From assembly GCA_022072225.1 (NCBI GenBank), contig JAJVIC010000040.1, forward strand, positions 1 through 63,731: DNA of 63,731 nt. The letters are read 5' to 3'. A program made the translations under genes and the position numbers. The stretch is from Bacteroidia bacterium. GTDB taxonomy: Bacteria; Bacteroidota; Bacteroidia; SXHM01. Position 1 is the stretch's first letter. The number at the start of each line of letters is the position of its first letter. The notes beneath the pieces are model-generated. The model saw only the letters and a list, made by a program, of their open reading frames with translations, had not been told where the DNA came from and ran no database searches. This document shows positions 8,122 through 17,107 of this stretch, in pieces.

Positions 8122-10988
8122 GGGGAGTTTGCATGTGCCGAGCGCGGTCGGAAGGTCACCGCCCACTCTCCGAGAACAAGAAAGACGAATGCAATGCCGG
8201 CGGCGATGGCGCCAGGGTGGCTCTTGTAATGCAGGCAAACAGCCAGTGCGAGAAACAGTATCCAGTTTGTCACGATGAATACCACATCCACCCAGACCAC
8301 ATCGCCAAGACGGCAAAACAGCAGCAGCATCAATCCCGCCGTCACCGCTGCCGCGAGCGTCATCGACAACGCGATGCCCGGCACGCCGATCCGGTTCATC
8401 AGCGCCAGGTTGAATAGAATCACCACACCAAGTCCCGCACAGGCGGCCATCATCACTCTTCCGGAGTGCCGGCTGGCGATGGCGAATTTCAGCAGCAGTA
8501 CGTTGATCACGAAGAACGGCAACTGCAGGACGCCGTAGGCCATCACCCGCGACACGAGACCCGCCTCCGCCGCCCCGAGCGCTCCACCCTCGAAGACCAG
8601 CCGCACGAACGGCTCGGCAAGCAGATGCAACGCCACCGTGGCCGGAATCGAGACCGCGGTTCCGGCGAGCAGCAGGAAGGATAGTTCGCGCCGCGCATCG
8701 AGCAGGCGGTTCTGCGCCATGTGGCGCGAAAAGTAAGGCAGCACTACCGAGGCGATCGCGGCACCAACCAGTCCGGTGATGAAAAGCACGGCCTTGCTGC
8801 CCAGCCCGAGCGCTGCCACGCTGCCCTCCGGCAGCACCGAGGCCATCGCCGTGCTCACCGGCAGCGCCAGCTGCATGAACACTGCCGCAGCGACCAGCGG
8901 CAGGTACTGCGCGATGAATTGCCCCGTTTCCTCTGCCCCGATCTGTTCCGCGCGCAATAGCGTCACGCCGTGCTGCATGAGCGCCCGATGCACAATGACG
9001 AGATTCGCCAGTTGCCCGGCCAGCATCGCCACGGCCACCACGATCGCTCCCCTGGAATTGCCGAACAGCAGCAGCGAGACGATGGCGACGATCGGCACGA
9101 TCATCTGGGCCGCGGCCGGCACGACGTACCGACCAAGCGCATTCAGCAGGCCGTTGGCAAGCGTGACAAAGCCGCTGACCACGAAGATCGCCAACATCCA
9201 AACCATTATTGTCTGCGTCAGGACGGCCTTCTCGGGCAGGGATGCCCACCCCGCCGCATCGAGCAGGCGCGGGCCTGCCGCAGCCAGCAATCCTGCTAGC
9301 GCCATCGCGACAGCGAAGAACAGCAAGCCGATCCGCCGTGCCAGTGCCTGTGCGGCAGCAGCAGAATGGCGCACGCGCACCTCCAGGAATACCGGCACGA
9401 TGGCCGTTCCGATCGGAACGCTCAGCACGGCAACCAGAAACATCGGCGCCACGGAGGCCGCCACGAACGCGTCCAGCTCCGCACCCAGGCCAAACAAGCG
9501 TGCCATGACGGCGTCGCGGATGAACAGTCCGAAAAACGTCACAGCGGTCACGGCAGCGACGGTTAAGCCGGAACCGACCAGCACTGAGCGGGCCTGACGC
9601 AACTCTTCTTCTGGTCGGACCGCCAGGCTTCGCATGGCAGAGCCGCCGCCCTCTGGCAGCCAGCCGCGCCTTTGGAAAAAACCTAGCCAACCGGCCAGGC
9701 CTACCAGCATCAACATGAACAGATAGGGATAACGGATTCGGTACAGCGTGCCGACATTGGCGATCGTCACGCCGTACGCGGCAAGAATAGCTACGGCAAA
9801 GACGACGATGGATAATGCGACGCGCGAACGTGCGAACCACAGTGCCAACAGCAGCCCGGGCGCGACCAGGTACCACGCAACCATTTCGCCGATTGCCACG
9901 AGGCGTGTCACGCTGATTTTTTCGAGCCAGCGTGCAGGAAACGGGGCGAATAGCGCTATTTGAAGTGCGCGCGGGACGTAGGCTGCCACCTGCGGTGTGC
10001 TCGCCGGCAACGCATCGACATCATAAAGCGAGCCGGCCTGTATCTTCAGTCCCTCATCGATCAATCCAGCGCGTGTGCGGGCCATCACCTCCACGTATTT
10101 CTCGATGCCCTGTGGCAGCCAGGTCGTTGGCTTCCACGACCACCCGATCGTCATTTCCGTTCCAATAGGAGCCCCTCCCGCTGCGCTCCAACCGGCGTAG
10201 CTTTGTTCGTCGGCACTGGTGCGTGGCGCCAGATAAGTCGCCACGCCAACCACAAACGCAAGCGCCGTCTGCAAGACAAGGATGCGCGCGAATTCCACAT
10301 TCTCACGATTTTTCCAGTATGAAGATGCTTTCAATGCCAGCATCGCCAGTACGCCGCCGAAGAGCAGCATCAGATTGTAGGGGCGAACAAAAACGATCAT
10401 CGCTACGCCGGCGAGCACCAATGCGAAGGCGGCTCCGGCCCGGCGGCGCTCCGGGCCGCCCGTTTCCGCAATCACCCAAGACATCAGAACCAACAGAATG
10501 CCTGCGATGGCAAACCCGTCCTTGTGTATCTGGCCGTACCAGTTCAATGCAGAAGGAAAAACAACGAAAAGGGTTCCGGTCATCATCCCGGCCAGCATAC
10601 CGACCCGACCCGGCCAGATCATTCGTCCCAGCAGAAACAACAGCGTGCCCGCCAAGGCATGGATGGCCGCGTTCACAGGGACGATCAACGAAGGGTCGTT
10701 CCCGAATAGGCTGTAGAGGGCAGCCAGCAAGGCAACATTTCCTGTGGCGCCGTGCGTCGGGTATACACGCCACTCCGTCCAGCCATGCTGCCTGATCCGG
10801 TCAGCCAGATCGACGGCAATTGCATGGAAATATGCCGAATCTCCCTCTATCAAGCCTTGGCCGTGGTGGGCCGATGCGATCAGTGGCAACAGGAATTTCT
10901 GGAATAGCAGCGCCGCTGCCGTCGCATAACTGAAGAACAATAGAAAAACGATGGCAGGGTGCAACTGCCGGAGAATGCGTCCTGTCAT
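8118..10988 (-). CDS. Fusion of a GT-C-like membrane domain with a MurJ/MviN-like flippase
   Basis: One uninterrupted frame encodes 956 residues. Residues 1-440 are polytopic and resemble GT-C membrane glycosyltransferases or polymerases: a first helix, then a loop with an acidic GDSAYFH motif near residue 49, and several further helices ending PYLFMLMLVGLAGWLGFF. From about residue 460 the protein reads as a complete MurJ/MviN-type lipid-linked oligosaccharide flippase (FIRDAVMARLFGLGAELDAF near 490, then many helices to residue 930). An internal Met452 lies at the junction. MurJ proteins are normally about 510 residues and unfused. The product may couple assembly and flipping, replacing separate Wzx and Wzy proteins; this is inference. 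It overlaps both neighbours by four bases. Confidence 0.8.
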   Translation of the reverse strand: MTGRILRQLHPAIVFLLFFSYATAAALLFQKFLLPLIASAHHGQGLIEGDSAYFHAIAVDLADRIRQHGWTEWRVYPTHGATGNVALLAALYSLFGNDPSLIVPVNAAIHALAGTLLFLLGRMIWPGRVGMLAGMMTGTLFVVFPSALNWYGQIHKDGFAIAGILLVLMSWVIAETGGPERRRAGAAFALVLAGVAMIVFVRPYNLMLLFGGVLAMLALKASSYWKNRENVEFARILVLQTALAFVVGVATYLAPRTSADEQSYAGWSAAGGAPIGTEMTIGWSWKPTTWLPQGIEKYVEVMARTRAGLIDEGLKIQAGSLYDVDALPASTPQVAAYVPRALQIALFAPFPARWLEKISVTRLVAIGEMVAWYLVAPGLLLALWFARSRVALSIVVFAVAILAAYGVTIANVGTLYRIRYPYLFMLMLVGLAGWLGFFQRRGWLPEGGGSAMRSLAVRPEEELRQARSVLVGSGLTVAAVTAVTFFGLFIRDAVMARLFGLGAELDAFVAASVAPMFLVAVLSVPIGTAIVPVFLEVRVRHSAAAAQALARRIGLLFFAVAMALAGLLAAAGPRLLDAAGWASLPEKAVLTQTIMVWMLAIFVVSGFVTLANGLLNALGRYVVPAAAQMIVPIVAIVSLLLFGNSRGAIVVAVAMLAGQLANLVIVHRALMQHGVTLLRAEQIGAEETGQFIAQYLPLVAAAVFMQLALPVSTAMASVLPEGSVAALGLGSKAVLFITGLVGAAIASVVLPYFSRHMAQNRLLDARRELSFLLLAGTAVSIPATVALHLLAEPFVRLVFEGGALGAAEAGLVSRVMAYGVLQLPFFVINVLLLKFAIASRHSGRVMMAACAGLGVVILFNLALMNRIGVPGIALSMTLAAAVTAGLMLLLFCRLGDVVWVDVVFIVTNWILFLALAVCLHYKSHPGAIAAGIAFVFLVLGEWAVTFRPRSAHANSP

Positions 10989-11938
10989 GTCGAGAGGCCT
11001 CGCCTCGCGATAGCGATCGCGAGATCATGCAGAACGACTTCAAGTCTCATGACATCATTATATCCAAGCTCGCTGCGGATCTGTTCGGTTGAGTAGCGTA
11101 CGCGGCTTGTCAGCACATCGATCTGCGCACGCGACAGTTGCCCGGGCCAAATCCATTCGGCAAGCCGGGCTACTGTACGCACTGGGGCTTCCGGAAGGCG
11201 CCAGCGCGGCACCTCCCTGCCGAGCGCACCGCAACACACTTCCATCAGATGCTCCACAGTGCACTGGTCGGCAAGGTTGTAGGTGCAACCGGCAGCCTGC
11301 GGCAACATCGCACACGCATGCAGGGCATGGGCGACATTCGCGACCGGAATAAGGCTGACCAGCGCACCTGGCGCGCCGATGGGCGCGAAGAAACCGCGGT
11401 CGAGAAGCCCGATTATGCGATAGAGGAAGCGCCCTGGCATCCCGGGGCCGATTACGGCACAGCAGCGCAGGATTGCGTACTCAAAACTTCCTGCTGACGA
11501 CAACTCCACGACCAGCGCATCGGCACGTGCCTTGCTCTGGGCATAAGCATCCGCCGGCGCCAGGGGGCTTGCCTCAGTAATCACCCCGTTGCGCGGCCGG
11601 CCGTACACACCCACCGTGCCGACCTGAACCCAACGGCCTATCCGACCGGCCGCTGCCGTCAACAACCGGCGCGTGCCGTCCACATTGGTGGCGCTCATGC
11701 GTGCCGGATCCTGCAGTTCGGCAGCGCAGTGATAGACGATATCCGCACCATCAAGAAAATCGGCCAAGCGGTTCGGCTCGGCAGCCAGGTCTCCCTCAAA
11801 CACCAGCATGCCCGGCAATGAGTCGGCTGCGCGCCGGGCGTCTCTCACCAGCCCCCTGACCTCGTCGCCGCGATCCAGGTGCAGGGAAACCAGCGCACCT
11901 CCCAGAAGCCCGCTCGCACCCGTGATGGCGACTCTCAA
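10985..11938 (-). CDS. NAD-dependent sugar epimerase/dehydratase (extended SDR)
   Basis: This 317-residue extended SDR has the N-terminal NAD motif VAITGASGLLGGALV and YAQSKARAD in the position of the catalytic YxxxK. It probably reduces or epimerises a nucleotide sugar or a polyprenyl-linked sugar; GnlU- or WbpV-like reductases downstream of PglC-type genes are comparable. The start is a TTG at 11938 overlapping the upstream stop as TTGA. Substrate is not determined. Confidence 0.8.
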   Translation of the reverse strand: MRVAITGASGLLGGALVSLHLDRGDEVRGLVRDARRAADSLPGMLVFEGDLAAEPNRLADFLDGADIVYHCAAELQDPARMSATNVDGTRRLLTAAAGRIGRWVQVGTVGVYGRPRNGVITEASPLAPADAYAQSKARADALVVELSSAGSFEYAILRCCAVIGPGMPGRFLYRIIGLLDRGFFAPIGAPGALVSLIPVANVAHALHACAMLPQAAGCTYNLADQCTVEHLMEVCCGALGREVPRWRLPEAPVRTVARLAEWIWPGQLSRAQIDVLTSRVRYSTEQIRSELGYNDVMRLEVVLHDLAIAIARRGLST

Positions 11939-12855
11939 GCGCTTTCCCTTCCACCGACCGCGCGAACCTGCCACCGCAGGCCGTCCAGCAAGCCCAGGGC
12001 GTACCCGCCCAGGGCGGCGAGACGGCGATAGCGGACAGCGGCAAAACAGGCCTCGATGGCCAGGCCGCACAGAAGCCAAAGAAACATCACCGCATCCGCC
12101 AGGCGCTCGCGCCGCTTCTTGTAGAAGACGAAGAACTCGCGAACCTTGCGCCGCTGGCGCGCGCCGACAGCAGCGCGATTGGCCGGAGACATATGATGGG
12201 CAAGGCGCGCATTGGGGTTGATGAAAAAGCGCGCACCGAAGCGACGCGCCGCGCGCGTGGAGAAATCGATGTCCTCGGTCATGAACAGATCGTTGGCGGT
12301 GTCGAACGGTACCGCCTCGAACACTTCGCGGCGAAAGGCGGACAAGCCGCCGCTCAGGTAATCGCTGGCGATCAATTCATGGCCGCGCTCGCTCGCAAAT
12401 CCGTGGATGCCGACTCGGCGGTCGGCGAACATGCCGCGGTGAAACAGGCGGAACAGCCCGACGTAGAAGGCCGGCAGCGGCGGCAGATTGGTCACCACGC
12501 CGCAGCAACCGAGCATCTCCGGCCGCTCGACGAAGCCGCGCTCGATCTGCTCGAAGTAGTCCTCTTCCAGAACGATGTCGTCTTCGAGGAAACAGACCAC
12601 GTCTCCGTCGGCTCTCCCTGCGGCTACGCGCTTGGCATCGACCAGGCCGGTTATCGATGTGTCGTGCACGTAATCGAGGTTCATCGGCGTGCCGCTCGCC
12701 AACAGGCCTTCCACGGCCAGGCGGGATTCGTCATCGGGGCTCTGGTCGACGATCATCAGTGTATCGGGCAGCCGCGTCTGCGCCAGCACGGAAGCGACCG
12801 CCCTTCCGAGGTCGGCGGGACGATTCCGGGTGGGGATGACGGCGGTCAGTCGCAT
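11935..12855 (-). CDS. Glycosyltransferase family 2 (GT-A)
   Basis: This 306-residue inverting glycosyltransferase opens with LTAVIPTRNRPADLGRAVAS and has the metal-binding acidic motif CFLEDDIVLEEDYF, where DDI takes the DXD position. Later comes NDLFMTEDIDFSTRAARR, with the probable catalytic base. A hydrophobic segment (AVMFLWLLCGLAIEACFAAV) near residue 260 suggests C-terminal membrane association. It sits directly upstream of the epimerase with a four-base overlap. The sugar specificity is unknown. Confidence 0.88.
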   Translation of the reverse strand: MRLTAVIPTRNRPADLGRAVASVLAQTRLPDTLMIVDQSPDDESRLAVEGLLASGTPMNLDYVHDTSITGLVDAKRVAAGRADGDVVCFLEDDIVLEEDYFEQIERGFVERPEMLGCCGVVTNLPPLPAFYVGLFRLFHRGMFADRRVGIHGFASERGHELIASDYLSGGLSAFRREVFEAVPFDTANDLFMTEDIDFSTRAARRFGARFFINPNARLAHHMSPANRAAVGARQRRKVREFFVFYKKRRERLADAVMFLWLLCGLAIEACFAAVRYRRLAALGGYALGLLDGLRWQVRAVGGRESA

Positions 12856-12862
12856 ATGCGGC

Positions 12863-14587
12863 TCACGGCAGCGCGGTTTCCGCTTGAGGCAAACCGAGCA
12901 GTTCCAGCACAGCCGTACGCGTAACCGGCCGAAACAACCGTTCCCTCACCGACGCGCCGGCCCCTCGCCGCCTCGCGCGCGTTTCGCCGTCGCACCGGGC
13001 AAGCCGCGTCAGCGTCTCGCGCAGGTCCTCCGCGCAGTGGCAGACCGACCACAATGCGCCGTCCACCCACTCCGGGATCGGATTCAGGGTCGGCCGCGCA
13101 CGCCCGCCGACGACAGCCACGGGCACCCCATGCACGATCGCCTGAACGCATGCGCTGCTGGCATTGCCGACAAAAAGGTCGGCTTCCTCGATCAGGCCGT
13201 CGAGATCACCTTCTACCAGCGTCCATCCGGACTGCAGGCCCATCGTCGCGCCTTCCTCGAACTGATCGCGGGGAAAGGCGGGGTGAGGCTTTATCCGCAC
13301 CTGCCAGCCGTCGAACTCCGGGCTGCGACCAATTGCGGTGCCGAGCACCTCGAGAATCTGTCGGGTCTGGCCGGCATCGAGCGGCAGGGAAACCAGCACG
13401 GTGACGCCTTCATGCGGCGGATTTTCGTTTGGCAGGTGCCACAATGCATCGAAGCGGAAGGCCGGCGCCGTGGTCACTTCCAGGCCGGGGCAGAATTCCC
13501 GGGCCGGTTCGGCGAGCGCGGGACCCATCACGCCGACAGAGTGAGGCAGCAGCCCTAGGGCTCGTTCCGAGTCGAGCGGAAACATGCACAGGTAAGTGCG
13601 CGAGGCAAGAAAACCCTGGTAGCCGACCACATGCGTATCCGGATGGAAAGTCAGCCACCCGGACACGGCGCCGTGATCGATTTCCTGATTCTCGAACCAC
13701 TCGACGACGCGTTGAAGCTTCACGCCTGCTTCTCTCAAGCGCAATGCGAAGCGGTGGCGCAGCAGGCCTTCGATGCTCCCCGATCCGGCGTGGGCCTCGG
13801 CATGCGCTTCACGCACGAGCGGGCCAATACCCAGCCCGAGAAAATCGACATCGGGCAGGGCGTGCCGCCCGCGCAGGAAATGGCCGATCGCGTACGCGTA
13901 ATCCCCGAAACGCAGATAGTCCTCGGCCAGCAACAGGTTATCGCGGCATGCGCGCAGGCGGCTGAACAGGCGGGCATGATTTCGCACCCGGTAATAAACA
14001 GGCGCCCAGAACACGCGGCGACGCTCGTCATCATCAAGCATTTCCATCATGCCAGGATAGTGTCGGTCGCAGAAAGCGCCGTCCCGGATGCTCTCCGGGT
14101 ACATGAAGGTATCAACCAGCGTGATTGGCTCGCGTGGCAGCGATCGGCCATGGGGAGGAATCAGGCGGGGGAATGCGTAACGGCCAGCACAAGCGTACAG
14201 TGTCGCGGCAAGCCGACGAAGGATGTCCAGCACCATGCCAAGCCGCCACCGCGCCGGCGTCAGGGCGGACAATACTTGCACGTTGGGCGACACCGTTTCG
14301 CGCAGCAGCTCCGCCATTGCAGGCGTGTCGACCACAATCCCCGAAATGCCGCCCGCAGCAGAAAGCCGCCTGGCAAGTTCCACCTGGCAGAGGCGACGGA
14401 ATAACGGGCAGACGTAGGTGTTGCGGCTCGCCAGCGGCGTCACCCACCAGTCGAGATCCGCTCCATACGGCGCGCCGAGTTGGCTCACCAGGTCAACATA
14501 AGGACGTCGCAACTCGGCTGCGATCGCATCGAGCTGCGCCGCATGCTCGCGCCTCAGGCTTACGGAGCCGGTCAGGTCTAGGCGCAT
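12863..14587 (-). CDS. Uncharacterised surface-polysaccharide biosynthesis protein, GT-B-like C-terminus
   Basis: The product has 574 residues and I cannot name its family securely. The start at 14587 gives a TGATG junction with the upstream epimerase; an open frame further upstream merely shadows that gene. The N-terminus has a WWVTPLASRNTYVCPLF segment and mentions no clear NAD or SAM motif. The last third (WQVRIKPHPAFPRDQF, then LFVGNASSACVQAIVHGVPV) resembles the donor-binding half of GT-B enzymes such as capsule and teichoic-acid transferases. It is probably a glycosyl or glycerophosphate-type transferase. A loosely similar large protein lies at 40790-42865. Confidence 0.6.
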   Translation of the reverse strand: MRLDLTGSVSLRREHAAQLDAIAAELRRPYVDLVSQLGAPYGADLDWWVTPLASRNTYVCPLFRRLCQVELARRLSAAGGISGIVVDTPAMAELLRETVSPNVQVLSALTPARWRLGMVLDILRRLAATLYACAGRYAFPRLIPPHGRSLPREPITLVDTFMYPESIRDGAFCDRHYPGMMEMLDDDERRRVFWAPVYYRVRNHARLFSRLRACRDNLLLAEDYLRFGDYAYAIGHFLRGRHALPDVDFLGLGIGPLVREAHAEAHAGSGSIEGLLRHRFALRLREAGVKLQRVVEWFENQEIDHGAVSGWLTFHPDTHVVGYQGFLASRTYLCMFPLDSERALGLLPHSVGVMGPALAEPAREFCPGLEVTTAPAFRFDALWHLPNENPPHEGVTVLVSLPLDAGQTRQILEVLGTAIGRSPEFDGWQVRIKPHPAFPRDQFEEGATMGLQSGWTLVEGDLDGLIEEADLFVGNASSACVQAIVHGVPVAVVGGRARPTLNPIPEWVDGALWSVCHCAEDLRETLTRLARCDGETRARRRGAGASVRERLFRPVTRTAVLELLGLPQAETALP

Positions 14588-15504
14588 CAGTCCGACTGCG
14601 CGCGGGCCCAGGCGACGAAGTGCGCCAGTCCCTCCGACAACGGCAAGAAGCGCGTCAAGCCGAGCCGCTCGCCGATCAATCGGGCGTCGGCGTAGATGCC
14701 GGACTGATCGCCCGGCGTGCTGCCTTCCACGTACCAGTCCATCCCCGGCACGCTGGGCTGCATCGCCTCGAGCAGCTGCCTCACCGTGGTGCGCTGGCCG
14801 GTGCCGACATTGATCGCCAGGCCCGCGGCCTCGGGACGAAAGGCCGCCTGCCACCAGGCCTCGACGACATCGTCGATGTAGATGAAATCTCGAAAGCGGT
14901 CGAGGCTGCCCTTGACCTGCACCTTCGCAGTAGCCAGGGCCTGGGCGAGATAGATGCTGACCATGCCCTGGCGCAGGTTGCTCAGGTCCTGACCGGGGCC
15001 GTAGACGTTGAACATGCGCAGCGCGACAAAGGGCAATTGCTTCGCGTAGACGCGCAGGTACCCCTCCGCCGCCAGCTTGCCGACACCGTAGCAAGAGAGC
15101 GGCTGGCAGGGAGTCGATTCGGCGATCGGCGCATCTGGCACGCTGCCGTAGCAGGACATCGAGCTGGCGTAGACGATCCGGGCGGCGCCGCAGCCAATGC
15201 CGTAGCGGATGAGGTTGAGCGTAGACACCGTGTTCTTGCGCAAGTCCGAGACGGGGTCGTCGAAACTGATCTCCCCCGAAGACTGGCCGGCAAGATGCAG
15301 GATCAGCTCGGAACCGCGCGGCAGCGCAGCGATGGTCCGCGGCTCCGCCAGGTCGCCCTCGACGAGCTCGACGCCAGGCGGCACGTTCTCGCGATAGCCG
15401 GAGGAAAAGTCGTCCGCCCCGATCACCTCGTGGCCGGCGGCAAGGAACCGCCTGGCCACATGCGCGCCAATGAAGCCGCCGACCCCGGTAACGAGGACTT
15501 TCAT
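14587..15504 (-). CDS. NAD-dependent epimerase/dehydratase (UDP-hexose 4-epimerase-like)
   Basis: This 305-residue extended SDR has VLVTGVGGFIGAHVARRF at the N-terminus, the catalytic Ser region YASSMSCYGS, and SCYGVGKLAAEGY carrying the YxxxK. DFIYIDDVVEAW is the typical epimerase substrate-loop motif. It is likely to alter the 4-position stereochemistry of a nucleotide sugar for the neighbouring transferases. Both ends overlap neighbouring genes (ATGA with the methyltransferase, TGATG with the large transferase-like gene). Confidence 0.85.
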   Translation of the reverse strand: MKVLVTGVGGFIGAHVARRFLAAGHEVIGADDFSSGYRENVPPGVELVEGDLAEPRTIAALPRGSELILHLAGQSSGEISFDDPVSDLRKNTVSTLNLIRYGIGCGAARIVYASSMSCYGSVPDAPIAESTPCQPLSCYGVGKLAAEGYLRVYAKQLPFVALRMFNVYGPGQDLSNLRQGMVSIYLAQALATAKVQVKGSLDRFRDFIYIDDVVEAWWQAAFRPEAAGLAINVGTGQRTTVRQLLEAMQPSVPGMDWYVEGSTPGDQSGIYADARLIGERLGLTRFLPLSEGLAHFVAWARAQSD

Positions 15505-16424
15505 CGCTTTTCTTCCTTCTTGAGAACCGCCACCAGCGTGTCGCAGTGGCCGGAGCGAATCAGCGCCTGCCGATAGGCGTCCTCGATCTCGGTGCCGAGC
15601 AGTGGTGTGAAACGGCCCATGCCGCCGGGCTTGCCGTCGCGCGCCCAGACCATATGGTTGGAAAGATCGTAGCGCTGGTCGCGGCGCAATTCCCAGGCGC
15701 AGCCGAGGCGCCGGAGCAGATGGCCCAGGGAGGCCTCGGTGAAATACCAGTGGTGCGCCACCGACCAGTAGAAGCGCTCGAAGGCCGGAATGTCATACAC
15801 CGTGACGAGGGCATCGGCCGCATTCGGCACCTCGCACACCAGCACCCCGCCCGGCCGCAGCAGGTCCAGCTGCGCGCGCAGGAAGGCTTCCGGCCCGGCA
15901 ATGTGTTCGAGCACGAAGAAATGCATTATGGCGTCGAAGCCGTCGGCCGGCTCCGCCGCCCGCAAAGCGTCGAGCGAATCATGACAGGCAATCTGGCGCG
16001 CGCGCAGGTAATCGCGGAACACGCCGGAAGGCTCGATGCCCACGCAGTCGTAGCCCGCCTCGATCAGCGGATAGAGCATGAAGCCGGAGGAGCAGCCGAC
16101 CTCCAGCACGCGGCCGCGCGGTGGCAGCACCTCCTTCAGGTAGCGCATCCGGCGCGACACGGTCGACTGGCTGGCGGCGATGTGCCTTTCCGGCTGCGTC
16201 CAGCCGCCGGCGTCGCCGGAACGGCCTTTCATGAAACCCTCGAACTCGGCAGCGTAGAAGCGATGCTCCTCCTCCGGCGACAGGCCAGGATGCAGGAAGA
16301 TCGCCTCGCAGGCGCCGCAGCGGAAGAAGGCCCGCCCGCCGCCGTCGCCATAGACGTGTGGCGTCACCACCGAAATCCGGTCACTGGCAGCGGCGCAAAG
16401 GGGGCATCGGGTTGGCAGGCTCAT
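15501..16424 (-). CDS. SAM-dependent methyltransferase with N-terminal zinc-ribbon-like domain
   Basis: This is a protein of about 307 residues. An N-terminal four-cysteine motif (CPLCAA...FFRCGACEA) is followed by the class I SAM fold with VLEVGCSSGFMLYPL as motif I and FFVLEHIAGPEAFL as the post-II region. This architecture is common for sugar C- or O-methyltransferases in polysaccharide loci. The start at 16424 overlaps the HAD gene stop as ATGA, and its own stop overlaps the next start the same way. It resembles the methyltransferase at 22268 in architecture. Confidence 0.85.
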   Translation of the reverse strand: MSLPTRCPLCAAASDRISVVTPHVYGDGGGRAFFRCGACEAIFLHPGLSPEEEHRFYAAEFEGFMKGRSGDAGGWTQPERHIAASQSTVSRRMRYLKEVLPPRGRVLEVGCSSGFMLYPLIEAGYDCVGIEPSGVFRDYLRARQIACHDSLDALRAAEPADGFDAIMHFFVLEHIAGPEAFLRAQLDLLRPGGVLVCEVPNAADALVTVYDIPAFERFYWSVAHHWYFTEASLGHLLRRLGCAWELRRDQRYDLSNHMVWARDGKPGGMGRFTPLLGTEIEDAYRQALIRSGHCDTLVAVLKKEEKR

Positions 16425-17107
16425 GGTCTGGCGGCCCCGGAAAGAGCCGGCGTCTGTTCTTGCAGGAAGGCAGCGAAACTGTTCAGGTCGGGCAGCACGG
16501 GAACGCCGGGGGGAAACGGATTCGCTCCGTCCGCGACAATGCCGAGGAAGGGTACGCCGGCCTCCGCAGCACCGTCGAAGTCGGTCATGGCGTCGCCCAC
16601 CATCAACAGGCGTGCCGGCAAAGCGCCGCAGCGGTCGAGGAAATCCCGCAGGATTTCGCCCTTCTTGCGCGGCGCACCGGCGACGCCGGCGAAATAACGC
16701 GCCATGCCGCGGCGCGCGACGATGCGGAGCAGTTCCTCCTCCGGCGTGCCGGAGGCAACGTAGAGGGGCAGCCGCGCATGCCATTCTTCCAGGAATTCGC
16801 GGGCGCCCGGCACCCAGGCGGCGGCGATCACCGCCTTTTCCACCAGGGCGGAGAAACGCTCGCCCAGTTCGGACTCCTCCGCCGGCGCCAGCGTGCGGCC
16901 GAGAAAGGCCTGATGAAAATGGCGGAACTTCTCGTAGCGCGACACGCCGCCGTGGGCGAGGTGCCAGGCGACGACCTGCTTCACGACTTCGGCGCCGTAG
17001 GGCTCGTAGAGCGAGGCGAAGGCGCGCGTCTTGACATCCACCGACTCGACCAGGACGCCGTCGAAGTCGAAGACGATCGCATCGAAGCGCGGCGGATGCA
17101 TGCTCAT
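16421..17107 (-). CDS. HAD-superfamily phosphatase (phosphoglycolate-phosphatase/phosphonatase-like)
   Basis: This 228-residue hydrolase has the HAD nucleophile motif FDFDGVLVES at residues 11-20, the motif II threonine in VASGTPEEE, the motif III lysine in APRKKGEIL and the acidic motif IV MVGDAMTDFDGA. A helical cap follows motif I, as in the phosphoglycolate/beta-phosphoglucomutase group. It probably dephosphorylates a sugar phosphate or small phosphoacid in this pathway. Its place next to the SerA-like dehydrogenase allows a role in a serine- or sugar-acid-like branch, but that is speculative. Confidence 0.85.
   Translation of the reverse strand: MSMHPPRFDAIVFDFDGVLVESVDVKTRAFASLYEPYGAEVVKQVVAWHLAHGGVSRYEKFRHFHQAFLGRTLAPAEESELGERFSALVEKAVIAAAWVPGAREFLEEWHARLPLYVASGTPEEELLRIVARRGMARYFAGVAGAPRKKGEILRDFLDRCGALPARLLMVGDAMTDFDGAAEAGVPFLGIVADGANPFPPGVPVLPDLNSFAAFLQEQTPALSGAARP

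Noticed and set aside
6988-9876. A single 962-residue gene joining the glycosyltransferase to upstream sequence
   Set aside because: The extension is an out-of-frame shadow of the MurJ fusion gene. The real glycosyltransferase starts at 8121 with an ATGA overlap.
12863-15094. A longer N-terminus for the unplaced protein
   Set aside because: The extra residues are the shadow of the epimerase gene at 14587-15504; the TGATG junction marks the true start.
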